From the NCBI GenBank assembly GCA_002154655.1, contig NGUZ01000002.1, positions 1 through 64,000 of the forward strand: a stretch of DNA of 64,000 bases, written 5' to 3'. The position numbers were made by a program, and so were the translations under genes. The notes below the pieces were generated by a model, which was not told the origin of the DNA, searched no databases, and worked only from the letters and a program-made list of their open reading frames with translations. Positions 7,158-15,860 of the stretch are shown here, piece by piece; within the stretch, counting starts at the first letter, position 1, and the number at the start of each line of letters is the position of its first letter. This DNA is from Corynebacterium kefirresidentii (GTDB lineage: Bacteria; Actinomycetota; Actinomycetes; Mycobacteriales; Mycobacteriaceae).

Positions 7158-9179
7158 ATGGACCACAAGGAAGTAGCCGTCCGCACGCTTAAGGCGCTCG
7201 GCGGCGAAAACAACATCATCGCACTCGCGCACTGCGCCACGCGCCTGCGCATGGTGCTACAAGATTCGGACAAGGTGGATACCGCCGCGCTGGATAATGA
7301 CCCCGATCTCAAGGGCACCTTTGAGGCTGGCGGCATGTTCCAGGTCATCGTCGGCCCTGGTGACGTCAATATCGTCTTCCAGGAAATGACCAACCTGATT
7401 TCCAAGGACGTGGCCGTATCCACCGACCGTCTAAAAGACATCGCTGCTGAATCCGGCAACTGGTTTAGCCGGGCCGTCAAAGTCTTGGCGGATATCTTCG
7501 TGCCGCTCATTCCCATCCTATTGGGCGGCGGTTTGCTCATGGCTCTCAATAACGTCTTGACGGCCGAAGGCCTGTTTGGCGATAAATCCGTCATCGAGAT
7601 GTTCCCGGCGTGGGAAGGCTTTGCCGGGCTAGTTAATTTGCTCGCCGCCGCGCCGTTCGCCTTCCTGCCCATCCTCGTCGGCTTTACCGCGACGAAGCGC
7701 TTTGGTGGCAACGAGTTCCTTGGCGCCGGTATGGCTATGGCGATGGTCATGCCGGATTTGGTCAGCGGCTACAACGTGGCGGAAGCGATTGAAAGCGGCG
7801 AGATGTCCTACTGGAATATCTTTGGCTTCGACGTCGCCCAGGCCGGCTACCAAGGTTCCATCCTTCCTATTCTGGTGATTTCGTGGATCCTCGCCACCTT
7901 GGAGAAATTCCTGCACAAGCACCTCAAGGGCACGGTGGACTTCATGCTTACCCCGCTGCTCACGCTGCTCATTACCGGTTTCTTAACCTTTATGGGCTTG
8001 GGGCCCATCCTGCGCACGGCCGGCGACTGGCTTGGCATGGGACTAGCTAACCTCTATGACTTTGCCGGTCCAGTGGCCGGTTTCCTCTTCGGCCTTGTTT
8101 ATTCGCCGATTGTGATTACGGGCTTGCATCAATCTTTCCCGCCGATTGAGACGATGTTGTGGAACGAGGGCGGTTCCTTTATCTTCCCGATTGCCTCCAT
8201 GGCCAATATCGCCCAAGGTGGCGTCGCGCTCGCCGTATACTTCCTGGCCCGCTCCGAAAAGCTCAAGGGCTTGGCCGGGGCCTCCGGCATTTCCGCCCTG
8301 TTCGGTATTACTGAGCCCGCTATCTTCGGCGTAAACCTTCGCTTGCGCTGGCCGTTCTATATCGGCATGGCGGCGTCCGCCGTTTCCTCTGCCTTCATCG
8401 CCATCTTTGGCGTGCTTGCCGACGCCCTCGGTGCCGCCGGCTTCATCGGTTTCGTCTCCGTACCCCGCTTCGTGCCGACCTTCCTCCTGTGTGGTGTCAT
8501 CTCCTTCGTGATTGCCTTTGTGGGCGCGTACCTCTACGGCCGCGTGCTCATTCGGAAGAATGGCTCCATCGACCCAGACGAGGTCAATCCTCCCGCAGCC
8601 GAGGCTCAAGCCGCCGCTGCTACCCCAGCTGCGGTAGCTGCCGACGATGCCTGCACCATCTTCTCCCCACTGGAGGGCACCGCCGTGCCACTGTCTCAGG
8701 TCAGCGATCCTATGTTTGCCGGTGGCAAGCTGGGCCAAGGCGTGGCAATCGAGCCCACCGTGGGCAAGCTGGTTGCGCCTGCCGACGGCAAAATCACCGT
8801 TACTTTCCCCTCCCACCATGCCTATGCCATTCGCGCCAAGGACCCAGTGGTGGGCAACATCGATATCCTCATGCACATTGGCTTCGATACGGTAAACCTC
8901 AAGGGCGAACACTTCACCTCCCACGTCACCAAGGGCGATGAGGTCAAGCGGGGCGATATCCTCGCCGAATTTGATATCGACGCCATCAAGGCCGCCGGCC
9001 TGCCCGTGACCACTCCGGTTGTTGTCTCGAACTCGAAGAAGACCGGCCCGGTCATCCCTACTGAGGCCTTCCGCCCCGGTGAACTTATTGGCTCCGGTAC
9101 CGATATCTTCACCGTGGATCCCAAGCCTGCCGTAGTACCGGCACAGACAGCCTCGCCGGCTTCCGAATCCGCGTCTTAA
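7158..9179 (+). CDS. ptsS: PTS sucrose-family transporter subunit EIIBCA
   Basis: A 673-residue single-chain PTS permease with domains in the order IIB-IIC-IIA. IIB holds the phosphorylated Cys26 in AHCATRLRM. IIC (about residues 100-460) has many membrane helices and the GITEPAIFGV signature of the glucose/sucrose superfamily. An Ala/Pro-rich linker leads to IIA, with the active-site His573 in LMHIGFDTV. Same architecture as C. glutamicum PtsS. It imports sucrose as sucrose-6-phosphate using phosphate from HPr. The adjacent GH32 hydrolase supports sucrose specificity; trehalose or beta-glucoside transport is a less likely alternative. Confidence 0.88.
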   Translation: MDHKEVAVRTLKALGGENNIIALAHCATRLRMVLQDSDKVDTAALDNDPDLKGTFEAGGMFQVIVGPGDVNIVFQEMTNLISKDVAVSTDRLKDIAAESGNWFSRAVKVLADIFVPLIPILLGGGLLMALNNVLTAEGLFGDKSVIEMFPAWEGFAGLVNLLAAAPFAFLPILVGFTATKRFGGNEFLGAGMAMAMVMPDLVSGYNVAEAIESGEMSYWNIFGFDVAQAGYQGSILPILVISWILATLEKFLHKHLKGTVDFMLTPLLTLLITGFLTFMGLGPILRTAGDWLGMGLANLYDFAGPVAGFLFGLVYSPIVITGLHQSFPPIETMLWNEGGSFIFPIASMANIAQGGVALAVYFLARSEKLKGLAGASGISALFGITEPAIFGVNLRLRWPFYIGMAASAVSSAFIAIFGVLADALGAAGFIGFVSVPRFVPTFLLCGVISFVIAFVGAYLYGRVLIRKNGSIDPDEVNPPAAEAQAAAATPAAVAADDACTIFSPLEGTAVPLSQVSDPMFAGGKLGQGVAIEPTVGKLVAPADGKITVTFPSHHAYAIRAKDPVVGNIDILMHIGFDTVNLKGEHFTSHVTKGDEVKRGDILAEFDIDAIKAAGLPVTTPVVVSNSKKTGPVIPTEAFRPGELIGSGTDIFTVDPKPAVVPAQTASPASESAS

Positions 9180-9241
9180 TGCGCATCCTTTAAAAGCTTA
9201 CGGTGGGCTCTCGGGCGCATTCCATTAAGTCCATAGTGATC

Positions 9242-9283
9242 AGGCCGATCTGAGGAAAACTACTCCTCAGATCGGCCTTTTCT
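9242..9283 (+). terminator. Rho-independent terminator after the PTS gene
   Basis: A perfect 15-bp stem (AGGCCGATCTGAGGA at 9242-9256 with its complement at 9264-9278), a 7-nt loop, then a run of T. It lies about 60 bp downstream of the PTS stop codon. Confidence 0.9.
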
Positions 9284-9364
9284 ACCTCAATTAAGCCTGA
9301 TCAGATCAGCCTTAACTCGGATGGGCTCTTGACTCTGCGTAACCGCAGTTTTAGTCAGGCATAC

Positions 9365-9405
9365 AAAAAGCTGCGCCGGTCGGGCTGAAGCCCGACCGGC
9401 GCAGC
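9365..9405 (-). terminator. Rho-independent terminator for the leftward surface-protein gene
   Basis: A perfect 17-bp stem (9370-9386 paired with 9389-9405) around a two-base loop. The adjoining AAAAAG at 9365-9370 reads as a T tract on the minus strand, so it ends the transcript of the gene at 9447-10352. Confidence 0.88.
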
Positions 9406-9446
9406 CAGTCTCAATTCAGTTTCCTACTTGGTAGGAAGGTTCTTGC

Positions 9447-10352
9447 TTAAGCGAAGAACTTACGGCGTGCGGCGAAAGCGCCAGCAGCAACCATTGCAGC
9501 TACGGCCAGAGCAGCCAGAGCCTGTGCAACGGAGTTGGAGCCGGTCTCAGCGGACATACCACGTACGGAGTCTGCGGACTCGCCAGCAGCTGGTGCAGAT
9601 GGAGCGGAAGGAGCGTCAGCCTGGGCAGCGTCGCCCTCAGCGAGCTGACCGCCCTGGGCGATAACTTCGTCCTTGTTAGCGTTCAGCATCTGCTCGGAAG
9701 CAGCCTTCTCCTCAGCGGTTGGCTGCTGGTTCTTGCGTGCCTCGTCCTTGACGTAGGTCTTGCCGTCCTGGGACAGGTACCAGGTGATGCCACCGATGAT
9801 CAGTGCGGCCGGCAGTGCCAACCAAGCCAGCTTCTTCTTGTCAAACTCAGGCTTTGCATCCTCAGAAGGGAATGCCTTTGCGTAGGCATCGCGCATCTCG
9901 GCGGTGATCTCTTCATTCACCAGAGCTGGGTCGTTGACATAAACATTGGGATCCTTCAGGCTCTGGTACCACTCGTTGCCCTCTGCGTCCTTCTTGGTGG
10001 CTGGAGCAGGAATACCTTCTTCTTTGGGGCTCTCGGAGTCAGTGTCCTCGGCGTCAGCTGCGCCTTCAGTTCCAAGGGTCTCAGAATCAGTGTTTTCACC
10101 AGCCTCGGACTGCTGACGCTCCCAGATAGCGCGAGCCTGATCCTCAGTGAGAATAGGTGCGGTGTTCTCGCCGGCTGGGTTCTCGGAGCGGTCGCGTGGG
10201 GCGTAGCTGCCGTCGGCCTGCTTGTCGTAGGTAATGCCATCGGTTTCGATGGAAGCTGGTAGCGGCATCTGAGCCTGGGCAACAGCTGCGCCGCCAAAGG
10301 CGAGTGCGCCGGTCAGTACAGCAGCGGTCAGGGTCTGTGGCAAACGCTTCAT
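9447..10352 (-). CDS. Secreted surface protein with C-terminal anchor resembling an LAxTG sorting signal
   Basis: A 301-residue protein of unknown function. It has a clear signal peptide (MKRLPQ, hydrophobic core, AQAQ near residue 28) and an acidic Glu/Ser-rich region. A hydrophobic segment near residue 175-190 follows (LPAALIIGGITWYL). Then come an Ala/Glu/Asp-rich region, and at the end SAETG, a hydrophobic stretch and the charged tail RRKFFA. That end matches a sortase signal of the class E type (LAxTG) except for Ser in place of Leu. A sortase gene lies 2 kb away. GAAGGAG precedes the ATG. Whether it is cell-wall-linked or simply membrane-anchored is open. Confidence 0.6.
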   Translation of the reverse strand: MKRLPQTLTAAVLTGALAFGGAAVAQAQMPLPASIETDGITYDKQADGSYAPRDRSENPAGENTAPILTEDQARAIWERQQSEAGENTDSETLGTEGAADAEDTDSESPKEEGIPAPATKKDAEGNEWYQSLKDPNVYVNDPALVNEEITAEMRDAYAKAFPSEDAKPEFDKKKLAWLALPAALIIGGITWYLSQDGKTYVKDEARKNQQPTAEEKAASEQMLNANKDEVIAQGGQLAEGDAAQADAPSAPSAPAAGESADSVRGMSAETGSNSVAQALAALAVAAMVAAGAFAARRKFFA

Positions 10353-10883
10353 GTGTTTCTCCTTCGGGAAATATGGGAAAGCGCAAAGAAATGTCTTTCG
10401 CGACGCAAATAACAGTAGTCACAGAATTCGCAGTTGTCACACGGAAATCAGAAATTAACTGCAATTTTCATGCGTTACAGCTGTGGAAAATCAAAATATT
10501 AGAATGGCTGTGCGGGTTAATTTGCACTGAAGGTCCTTAAGGTGTGATTTATATGTGCAGATTGTGGCGATAATTTTGGAGCATGTGCGTGTCGTTGCAT
10601 TCGAAATAAGGGGCCAAGGGGTAAGCGGGTGTACTGGCGAAAATAAATGTGGAGGTAGGGGGGCGTCGGCAAGTATCGAGCGGCGTTTTGGTAAGGGCGC
10701 TGCCGTGTGGTTGAATGTATAGGTTGCAAAAGCTGGTCGGCCCGTAGCGGTGCGTTTCCGAACCGCCGGTCCGAGACCCTTCGGCATAGTCCGTTGTCAA
10801 GGCTTGAGCATCGCAAGTTTGTAGACCGCGTGCGGCAAGGACGGAAATCTTACCGCACATCAATCCAGGTCAGGAGACCCATA
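10353..10883. other. 531-bp intergenic region with divergent promoters and a structured rplN leader
   Basis: No gene recognised. The left part holds the minus-strand SD GAAGGAG and promoter of the surface-protein gene and is AT-rich around 10440-10505. On the right, TGTATAGGTT near 10716-10725 could be the -10 region for rplN, giving a leader of roughly 160 nt. That leader is GC-rich with short complementary blocks (for example CGGT...ACCG between 10753 and 10772), as expected for a ribosomal-protein mRNA leader. The assignment of promoter and structure is tentative. Confidence 0.35.
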
Positions 10884-11252
10884 GTGATTCAGCAAGAATC
10901 GCGTCTGCGCGTCGCCGACAACTCTGGTGCACGTGAACTGCTGTGCATCCGCGTTCTCGGCGGCTCTGTCCGACGCTCCGCTGGCATCGGCGACGTTATT
11001 GTCGCGACTGTCAAGGACGCCGTTCCAGGCGGCAACGTCAAGGAAGGCGACGTAGTAAAGGCCGTTATCGTCCGCGCCAAGAAGGAGACCCGTCGTCCGG
11101 ACGGCTCCTACATTCGCTTTGACGAGAACGCTGCAGTTGTTCTCAAGGGCGATAGCGAGCCCCGTGGTACCCGTATCTTCGGACCGGTTGCTCGCGAACT
11201 TCGTGACAAGCGTTTCATGAAGATCGTTTCTCTCGCACCGGAGGTGATCTAG
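10884..11252 (+). CDS. rplN: 50S ribosomal protein L14
   Basis: 122 residues, the normal L14 length, beginning [23 protein letters not shown] from a GTG at 10884 with GGAGA just upstream; the frame is open further 5' but that part is leader. L14 is a 23S rRNA-binding protein at the subunit interface. It opens rplN-rplX-rplE, separated from any upstream S10 genes by the iron, sucrose and surface-protein genes. Confidence 0.97.
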   Translation: MIQQESRLRVADNSGARELLCIRVLGGSVRRSAGIGDVIVATVKDAVPGGNVKEGDVVKAVIVRAKKETRRPDGSYIRFDENAAVVLKGDSEPRGTRIFGPVARELRDKRFMKIVSLAPEVI

Positions 11253-11256
11253 TCTT

Positions 11257-11571
11257 ATGAAGATCCATAAGGGAGATATGGTGATTGTCATTTCGGGCCC
11301 AGATAAGGGCGCGAAGGGCAAGGTCATCGAGGCATACCCAAAGCGTGAAAAGGTCCTCGTAGAGGGCGTTAACCGCATCAAGAAGCACGTCGCTAACTCC
11401 GCTACCGAGCGTGGCGCCGAGTCCGGCGGAATCGTTACCCAGGAAGCTCCGATCCACGTGTCCAACGTTGCGATCGTTGACTCCGAAGGCAACCCGACCC
11501 GCGTGGGCTACCGTTTCGACGAGAACGGCAAGAAGGTCCGTATCGCGCGTAGCAACGGGAAGGACATCTAA
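11257..11571 (+). CDS. rplX: 50S ribosomal protein L24
   Basis: 104 residues with the KOW motif near the N-terminus ([19 protein letters not shown]) and the basic middle typical of L24, an early assembly protein that binds the 5' part of 23S rRNA. It starts four bases after rplN and ends two bases before rplE, so the three are co-transcribed. Confidence 0.97.
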   Translation: MKIHKGDMVIVISGPDKGAKGKVIEAYPKREKVLVEGVNRIKKHVANSATERGAESGGIVTQEAPIHVSNVAIVDSEGNPTRVGYRFDENGKKVRIARSNGKDI

Positions 11572-11573
11572 AA

Positions 11574-12125
11574 ATGAGCGAGAACTACACCCCGCGTCTG
11601 AAGACTCGCTACCGCGAGGAAATCCGCAAGACCCTGAATGACGAGTTCAACTACGACAACGTCATGCAGATCCCTGGTGTCACCAAGGTTGTTGTCAACA
11701 TGGGTGTTGGCGAAGCTGCACGTGACTCCAAGGTCATCAACGGCGCACTCGAGGACCTGACCGCTATTACCGGTCAGAAGCCGCAGCTGCGTCGCGCTAA
11801 GAAGTCCATCGCGAACTTCAAGCTTCGTGAGGGCATGCCCATCGGCGCACGCGTTACCCTGCGCGGCGACCGCATGTGGGAGTTCCTGGACCGCCTGCTG
11901 ACCATCGCGCTGCCACGTATTCGTGACTTCCGCGGTCTGTCTGATCAGCAGTTCGACGGCCACGGCAACTACACCTTCGGCCTGTCCGAGCAGTCCATGT
12001 TCTACGAGATCGACATCGATAAGATCGACCGCCCTCGTGGTATGGACATCACCGTCGTTACCACCGCTACTAACGACGACGAGGGCCGCAAGCTCCTGCG
12101 CGAGCTTGGCTTCCCGTTCAAGTAA
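11574..12125 (+). CDS. rplE: 50S ribosomal protein L5
   Basis: 183 residues with the L5 signatures ([36 protein letters not shown]). It binds 5S rRNA and contacts the P-site tRNA. It ends this transcript: a terminator follows, and no rpsN lies downstream, unlike the classical spc operon. Confidence 0.97.
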   Translation: MSENYTPRLKTRYREEIRKTLNDEFNYDNVMQIPGVTKVVVNMGVGEAARDSKVINGALEDLTAITGQKPQLRRAKKSIANFKLREGMPIGARVTLRGDRMWEFLDRLLTIALPRIRDFRGLSDQQFDGHGNYTFGLSEQSMFYEIDIDKIDRPRGMDITVVTTATNDDEGRKLLRELGFPFK

Positions 12126-12139
12126 ATAGAGCGCTAAGA

Positions 12140-12175
12140 AATCCCAACTCCCCGAAGGGGGGCGTTGGGATTTTC
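12140..12175 (+). terminator. Terminator after rplE
   Basis: AATCCCAAC (12140-12148) pairs perfectly with GTTGGGATT (12164-12172), with inner CCCC/GGGG pairing, followed by TTTT. It ends rplN-rplX-rplE and faces the convergent sortase gene. Confidence 0.9.
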
Positions 12176-12235
12176 TAGTTTTACCCAGCGTCTCGAATTC
12201 CACGGGGCGAAGGCGCTGGCTCCTGCCAGTGCGGC

Positions 12236-13117
12236 TTAGGCACTTGCGTTCTCGGTGTGCGTGGTGCCCTCATACTGCCAGCCGACGACTGCGTTGCGCA
12301 CCGCCGGCTCCAAAGGGTTGGCAGGTTGAATGCAACTGATGGTGAGAAGACGGCCGGGCATGGGGCCCTCGCCCCAAATAGAGGCGTCGTCAGAAAGCCC
12401 CTGTTTATCTGGGTCGTGTAAGTCGGTAGCCGTATAGATGAGCCAGTTCTGCCCGGAGTTCTGTGTGCGCACGTAGAGCTTGTCGCCTAAGTGCACCTTG
12501 TGCTCATTCGCGGAGCCATCGTAGAGATTATTAAACACGCCCGGTACGCCCGCACCGGTATGGCCGGCGATGACCACGATGTCTTGAGCCGTCGTGCCCG
12601 GCAGTGAATAAGGGCGGTCTTCGGCAGTGTAGGTGCAGGCCTTATTCATGGAATCCGGATTGATGGCACCGTTGACTACGCGACAGGAGCCGTCCTGAAA
12701 ATCGGCATGAACCTCAATAGCGGGGATAAAGAGCTCGACGGCAGGTGAAGGATCGATGGCAGGTGCCTCTTCTGCGGTGACCTCATTGGTCTCTAGACCC
12801 TCTGGAGGGTTGACCACGCGGTTGATCGTGCTGGCGAGTAACACGGTGGCAACGATGCCGATAACCACGCGAAGGATGCCGGAGGACTTCCACACCTTTT
12901 TGATTCGCTCCCACAGGGTGGGTTTGCGGCGGTGTCGGGGAAGTGAGGTGTCCTCAATGCGGCGCGGTGGGCGGCGGCGCTGTTGTTGGCGGGTGCGCGT
13001 TTCGGTCTGGCGCCACTGGCGATCAGCATCTGTACGGTCGGATCGCGATGGAACGCTGCGGCGCCCGTTAGCGGGAAGCCGATTCGGTTCCCTCCGCGGC
13101 CGGTAGTGGGAATCCAT
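12236..13117 (-). CDS. Sortase (class E/F type), probably membrane-anchored transpeptidase
   Basis: A 293-residue protein. Residues 1-75 are cytoplasmic and very Arg-rich, residues about 81-98 form one membrane helix, and the rest is an extracellular sortase domain. The catalytic triad is visible: His186 in IAGHTG, Cys262 in LLTISC and Arg274 in PAVRNAV. These enzymes cut a C-terminal sorting motif and link the protein to peptidoglycan. No pilin gene is adjacent, which argues for a housekeeping sortase like C. diphtheriae SrtF. The surface protein at 9447-10352 is a candidate substrate. The gene lies alone between two ribosomal operons. Confidence 0.85.
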   Translation of the reverse strand: MDSHYRPRREPNRLPANGRRSVPSRSDRTDADRQWRQTETRTRQQQRRRPPRRIEDTSLPRHRRKPTLWERIKKVWKSSGILRVVIGIVATVLLASTINRVVNPPEGLETNEVTAEEAPAIDPSPAVELFIPAIEVHADFQDGSCRVVNGAINPDSMNKACTYTAEDRPYSLPGTTAQDIVVIAGHTGAGVPGVFNNLYDGSANEHKVHLGDKLYVRTQNSGQNWLIYTATDLHDPDKQGLSDDASIWGEGPMPGRLLTISCIQPANPLEPAVRNAVVGWQYEGTTHTENASA

Positions 13118-13257
13118 GCGACCTCCGAAGAGAAAATACGGGTAATAGGAAAGTTCTAGCTTACACCGCAGTGTTATGCATACCCGGAATTGACGCGGAA
13201 TCAGGTGGTCAGGATAAGATTAGAAGGATTTAATTCTCTTTAATTAATGAGGTTGAA

Positions 13258-14043
13258 ATGTCTCTCAATGATGCCGCCAAGGCGGCGGCCGTCAAGAAGG
13301 TCACCTTATTAGATGAATCCTTCGCTCGCTTTGCAGTTCGCGCTACCTTGGCGGGTGTGTACCTGTGCATCGGTACCGCCTTTGCCGGTGTGGTAGGCCA
13401 GGCCGTCAACGGCGTTGCGCCGGGGATGGGCTCCGTGGCTTTTGCCCTATTTTTCGGCGTGGGCCTGTTCGCTATTCTGCTCTTGGGTGCAGATCTGGCT
13501 ACCGGCAACATGATGTACATGGTCTATGCCGCCAGCAATAAGCACGTGGCGTGGGGCAAGGCCCTGTACCTGCTGCTTATCACCACCATTTTCAACCTGG
13601 TGGGCGCGATCATTTTTGCCGCCATTATGGCGATGTCTGCCAAGTTCGCCGACCTAGATCCCTCGCACCTCTTGGTGACGGTTTCTGAAGGCAAGCTCAC
13701 CAAGTCCCCGCAAGGCATGTTGGTAGAGGCAATTGCCGCGAACTTCGTGGTCAATATGGGTATCGTGGGAGCCATTTTTGCCAAGGACGCGGCTTCGAAG
13801 TTCTTCGTGATTATCCCGATTATCGGCGCCTTCGTGGCGTTGGGTCTGGAACACGTTATTGCGAACTTCTGCCTGTTTAGCATCACGCTTTTCGCGTCCG
13901 ACCCAGTGCCGGCAACCCTGACTGTTGGCAACGTGGCGCTCAATTGGATCCTGGTGTGGATCGGCAACTTCATCGGCGGCGGCCTTTTGGTTGGCGGAGT
14001 GTACTCGTGGCTCAACCGCGGCCCAGAGGCCTACCGCGACTAG
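13258..14043 (+). CDS. Formate/nitrite transporter (FNT/FocA-NirC family)
   Basis: A 261-residue membrane protein with six to seven helices. The N-terminus is amphipathic (LNDAAKAAAVKK), and ATGNMMYM and NFVVNMGIVGAIFAK match the conserved FNT pore segments. FNT proteins are pentameric channels for formate, nitrite or hydrosulfide. It converges on fdhD with a 4-bp overlap of the ends, and fdhD serves formate dehydrogenase, so formate is the more likely substrate. GAGG lies before the ATG. No nitrite-reductase or formate-dehydrogenase gene is in the window. Confidence 0.85.
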   Translation: MSLNDAAKAAAVKKVTLLDESFARFAVRATLAGVYLCIGTAFAGVVGQAVNGVAPGMGSVAFALFFGVGLFAILLLGADLATGNMMYMVYAASNKHVAWGKALYLLLITTIFNLVGAIIFAAIMAMSAKFADLDPSHLLVTVSEGKLTKSPQGMLVEAIAANFVVNMGIVGAIFAKDAASKFFVIIPIIGAFVALGLEHVIANFCLFSITLFASDPVPATLTVGNVALNWILVWIGNFIGGGLLVGGVYSWLNRGPEAYRD

Positions 14044-14858
14044 GCGAGCTCGCCGGAATACACATTAAAGTGGTCGCCGCGAGCAAATCCCACGAGCGCC
14101 ATGCCGGTCTCGCGGGCCGTTTCCACCGCTAGGGAGGAGGCGGCGCTGACGGCAACCAGCATTCCGAAGCCGGCCATCGCCGCCTTTTGGACGAGCTCAA
14201 AGCTGGCGCGCGAGCTCATTACCAAAATGAGATCGTCAGCAGGCAGTTGATCTTCTAGCAGAAGGTGACCGATGACCTTATCGGCGGCATTGTGTCGGCC
14301 GATATCTTCGCGGATGACAACCGGTTCACCGGCCAAGGTGAAGGCACCGGCGGCGTGAATGCCGCCGGTCTTTTTAAATTGCTTCTGTTCGGCGCGAAGT
14401 GCTTCGGGCAGCTTGGCCACGACATAGGGATCCACCGGCACTTGGGGAATCGGGTAGCGCGTTTGCTTGGTCAACGCCTCGATAGAGGAGGTACCGCAGA
14501 CGCCGCAGGCAGAAGTTGTGGTGGTCAGGCGCAGATCGCTTAGGTTAAGCACATTCTTTTTCGCTAGATCGACGTCGAGCAAGTTATAAGTATTCATTCC
14601 GTCGACGGTGGAGCCGGCGCAGTAGCGGGCCTCCGTGACGTCGCCAAGCGAGGCAATATGGCCTTCCGAATGCAAGAAACCGTGCGCCAGCTCGATGTCA
14701 TGGCCGGGAGTGCGCATGGTGGTAGTAATGGTCTGGCCGCCCACGCGGATTTCGAGGGGCTCCTCGCCGGCGACAGTATCGGCGCGAGTATCGACCTGCA
14801 GGCTTTCTCCCAAACGGACCTTGGTGACGGCGAAGGTGGAATTCTTGCGACCGGCCAT
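14040..14858 (-). CDS. fdhD: Formate dehydrogenase accessory sulfurtransferase FdhD
   Basis: 272 residues, the usual FdhD length. It has the CxxC site (Cys118-Gly-Val-Cys121 in TSACGVCGTSS) that passes sulfur from a cysteine desulfurase to the molybdenum cofactor of formate dehydrogenase. PGHDIELAHGFLHSEG, REDIGRHNAADKVIG and the C-terminal SRASFELVQKAAMAG are also typical. Its start overlaps the stop of the upstream small gene by one base (TAATG), so the two form an operon. The cognate dehydrogenase must be encoded elsewhere. Confidence 0.95.
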   Translation of the reverse strand: MAGRKNSTFAVTKVRLGESLQVDTRADTVAGEEPLEIRVGGQTITTTMRTPGHDIELAHGFLHSEGHIASLGDVTEARYCAGSTVDGMNTYNLLDVDLAKKNVLNLSDLRLTTTTSACGVCGTSSIEALTKQTRYPIPQVPVDPYVVAKLPEALRAEQKQFKKTGGIHAAGAFTLAGEPVVIREDIGRHNAADKVIGHLLLEDQLPADDLILVMSSRASFELVQKAAMAGFGMLVAVSAASSLAVETARETGMALVGFARGDHFNVYSGELA

Positions 14859-15112
14859 TACTGCAGCACCTGCTTTAGGGCGGCAAGATTGCTACGTGCT
14901 TCGTCTACATCACTAGAAGCGAGGCCGACGAGGAAGGCCGTAAGCGGGGCCGCCGGGCGGGAGCGATTATGTGCAACGTCTTTGGTTAAGTCCAGGATTT
15001 CCCGGGTGAGCGCGGTTGCCTCTTGTGGATCGAGGCCAAGGTGACGGGCGGCTTCTTCCAGCCACTCGTGGGCGGATTGGATGGGGTCCTCGTGCGTTTG
15101 GGTCATAGCCAT
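14858..15112 (-). CDS. DUF6457-type small protein upstream of fdhD
   Basis: An 84-residue soluble, mostly helical protein: WLEEAARHLGLDP, then a run leading to LTKDVAHNRSRPAAPLTAFLVGLA. This matches the small DUF6457 proteins found beside, or fused to, molybdopterin-guanine dinucleotide genes in actinobacteria (family assigned from memory of the motif). An SD-like GGAGAT precedes the ATG. Translational coupling to fdhD points to a role in molybdenum-cofactor maturation, but no activity is known to me. Confidence 0.65.
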   Translation of the reverse strand: MAMTQTHEDPIQSAHEWLEEAARHLGLDPQEATALTREILDLTKDVAHNRSRPAAPLTAFLVGLASSDVDEARSNLAALKQVLQ

Positions 15113-15461
15113 CTCCTTATTTATGTTCGTGCTGGTCTTGACTCTAATGACTGGGCGGGACTATTTGGAAAACCCCAGGTTATGGCGTAGCATAGTACCT
15201 CGTGCTTGCGCCGAGGCTTCGGCGTGCCTCGATCATTGCGAATTTTGGCACGCTGAGCTGCAGAAAGCGCCGAGCCGATGCAAGAACTGAACATCAACTT
15301 TGTTGTAGGCCCCTCGCCGTAGATAGCGGACCGTTGTCTGAATCAAAGGGTGGCGAGCGCCTCACGGTACTGACCGTGGGGAGCGTGAGTAGCCCGAAAT
15401 CACACGGAGAACGCTTTGGTGAGCACGGGAACCGCAACGAGAAAGGTACACGGTCACTCAT
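15113..15461 (+). promoter_or_regulatory. Promoter and long structured leader of the rpsH (spc-type) operon
   Basis: No gene recognised in 349 bp. TTGACT (15138-15143) and TANNNT candidates around TAGCAT (15187-15192) are possible promoter elements, giving a leader of about 250 nt. The leader contains a perfect hairpin CACGGT-ACTG-ACCGTG (15363-15378) inside larger complementary blocks (CTCGCC near 15313 with GGCGAG near 15351). In E. coli this operon is controlled by S8 binding its own mRNA. Here rpsH is first, so an S8-responsive leader is a reasonable guess. Confidence 0.4.
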
Positions 15462-15845
15462 ATGACTATGACTGATCCTATTGCCGACATGCTGTCGCGC
15501 GTGCGCAACGCAAGTAATGCGCACCATGACACCGTGTCGATGCCTACCTCCAAGCTGAAGGCAAATATTGCTGACATCTTGAAGCAGGAAGGCTACATCG
15601 CTGACTACACCGTCGAGGGCCACACCCTGTCCCTCGAGCTGAAGTACAACAACCGCGAGCGCTCCCTGTCTGGCCTGCGTCGCGTGTCTAAGCCGGGTCT
15701 GCGTGTGTACGCAAAGTCCACCGAATTGCCGCAGGTTTTGGGCGGCCTGGGCGTGGCTATTATTTCCACGTCCCACGGCGTGCTGACTGACCGTCAGGCT
15801 GAGGAGAAGGGCGTAGGCGGAGAAGTTCTCGCCTACGTCTGGTAA
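15462..15845 (+). CDS. rpsH: 30S ribosomal protein S8
   Basis: 127 residues starting [17 protein letters not shown], with the C-terminal [12 protein letters not shown] block for 16S rRNA binding. S8 is a primary binder of the 16S central domain and the classical autoregulator of this operon. It is the first gene of rpsH-rplF-rplR-rpsE-rpmD-rplO. An ATG two codons in is an alternative start. Confidence 0.97.
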   Translation: MTMTDPIADMLSRVRNASNAHHDTVSMPTSKLKANIADILKQEGYIADYTVEGHTLSLELKYNNRERSLSGLRRVSKPGLRVYAKSTELPQVLGGLGVAIISTSHGVLTDRQAEEKGVGGEVLAYVW

Positions 15846-15860
15846 AGGGAGGTTTGACAC

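Noticed and set aside
7034..8924. Long minus-strand frames opposite the PTS gene
   Set aside because: Antisense shadows of a recognised EIIBCA gene, with no motif or ribosome-binding site.
10543..10559. TGTGATTTATATGTGCA as a GlxR (CRP-type) site
   Set aside because: Only the left half matches TGTGA-N6-TCACA; the right half does not.
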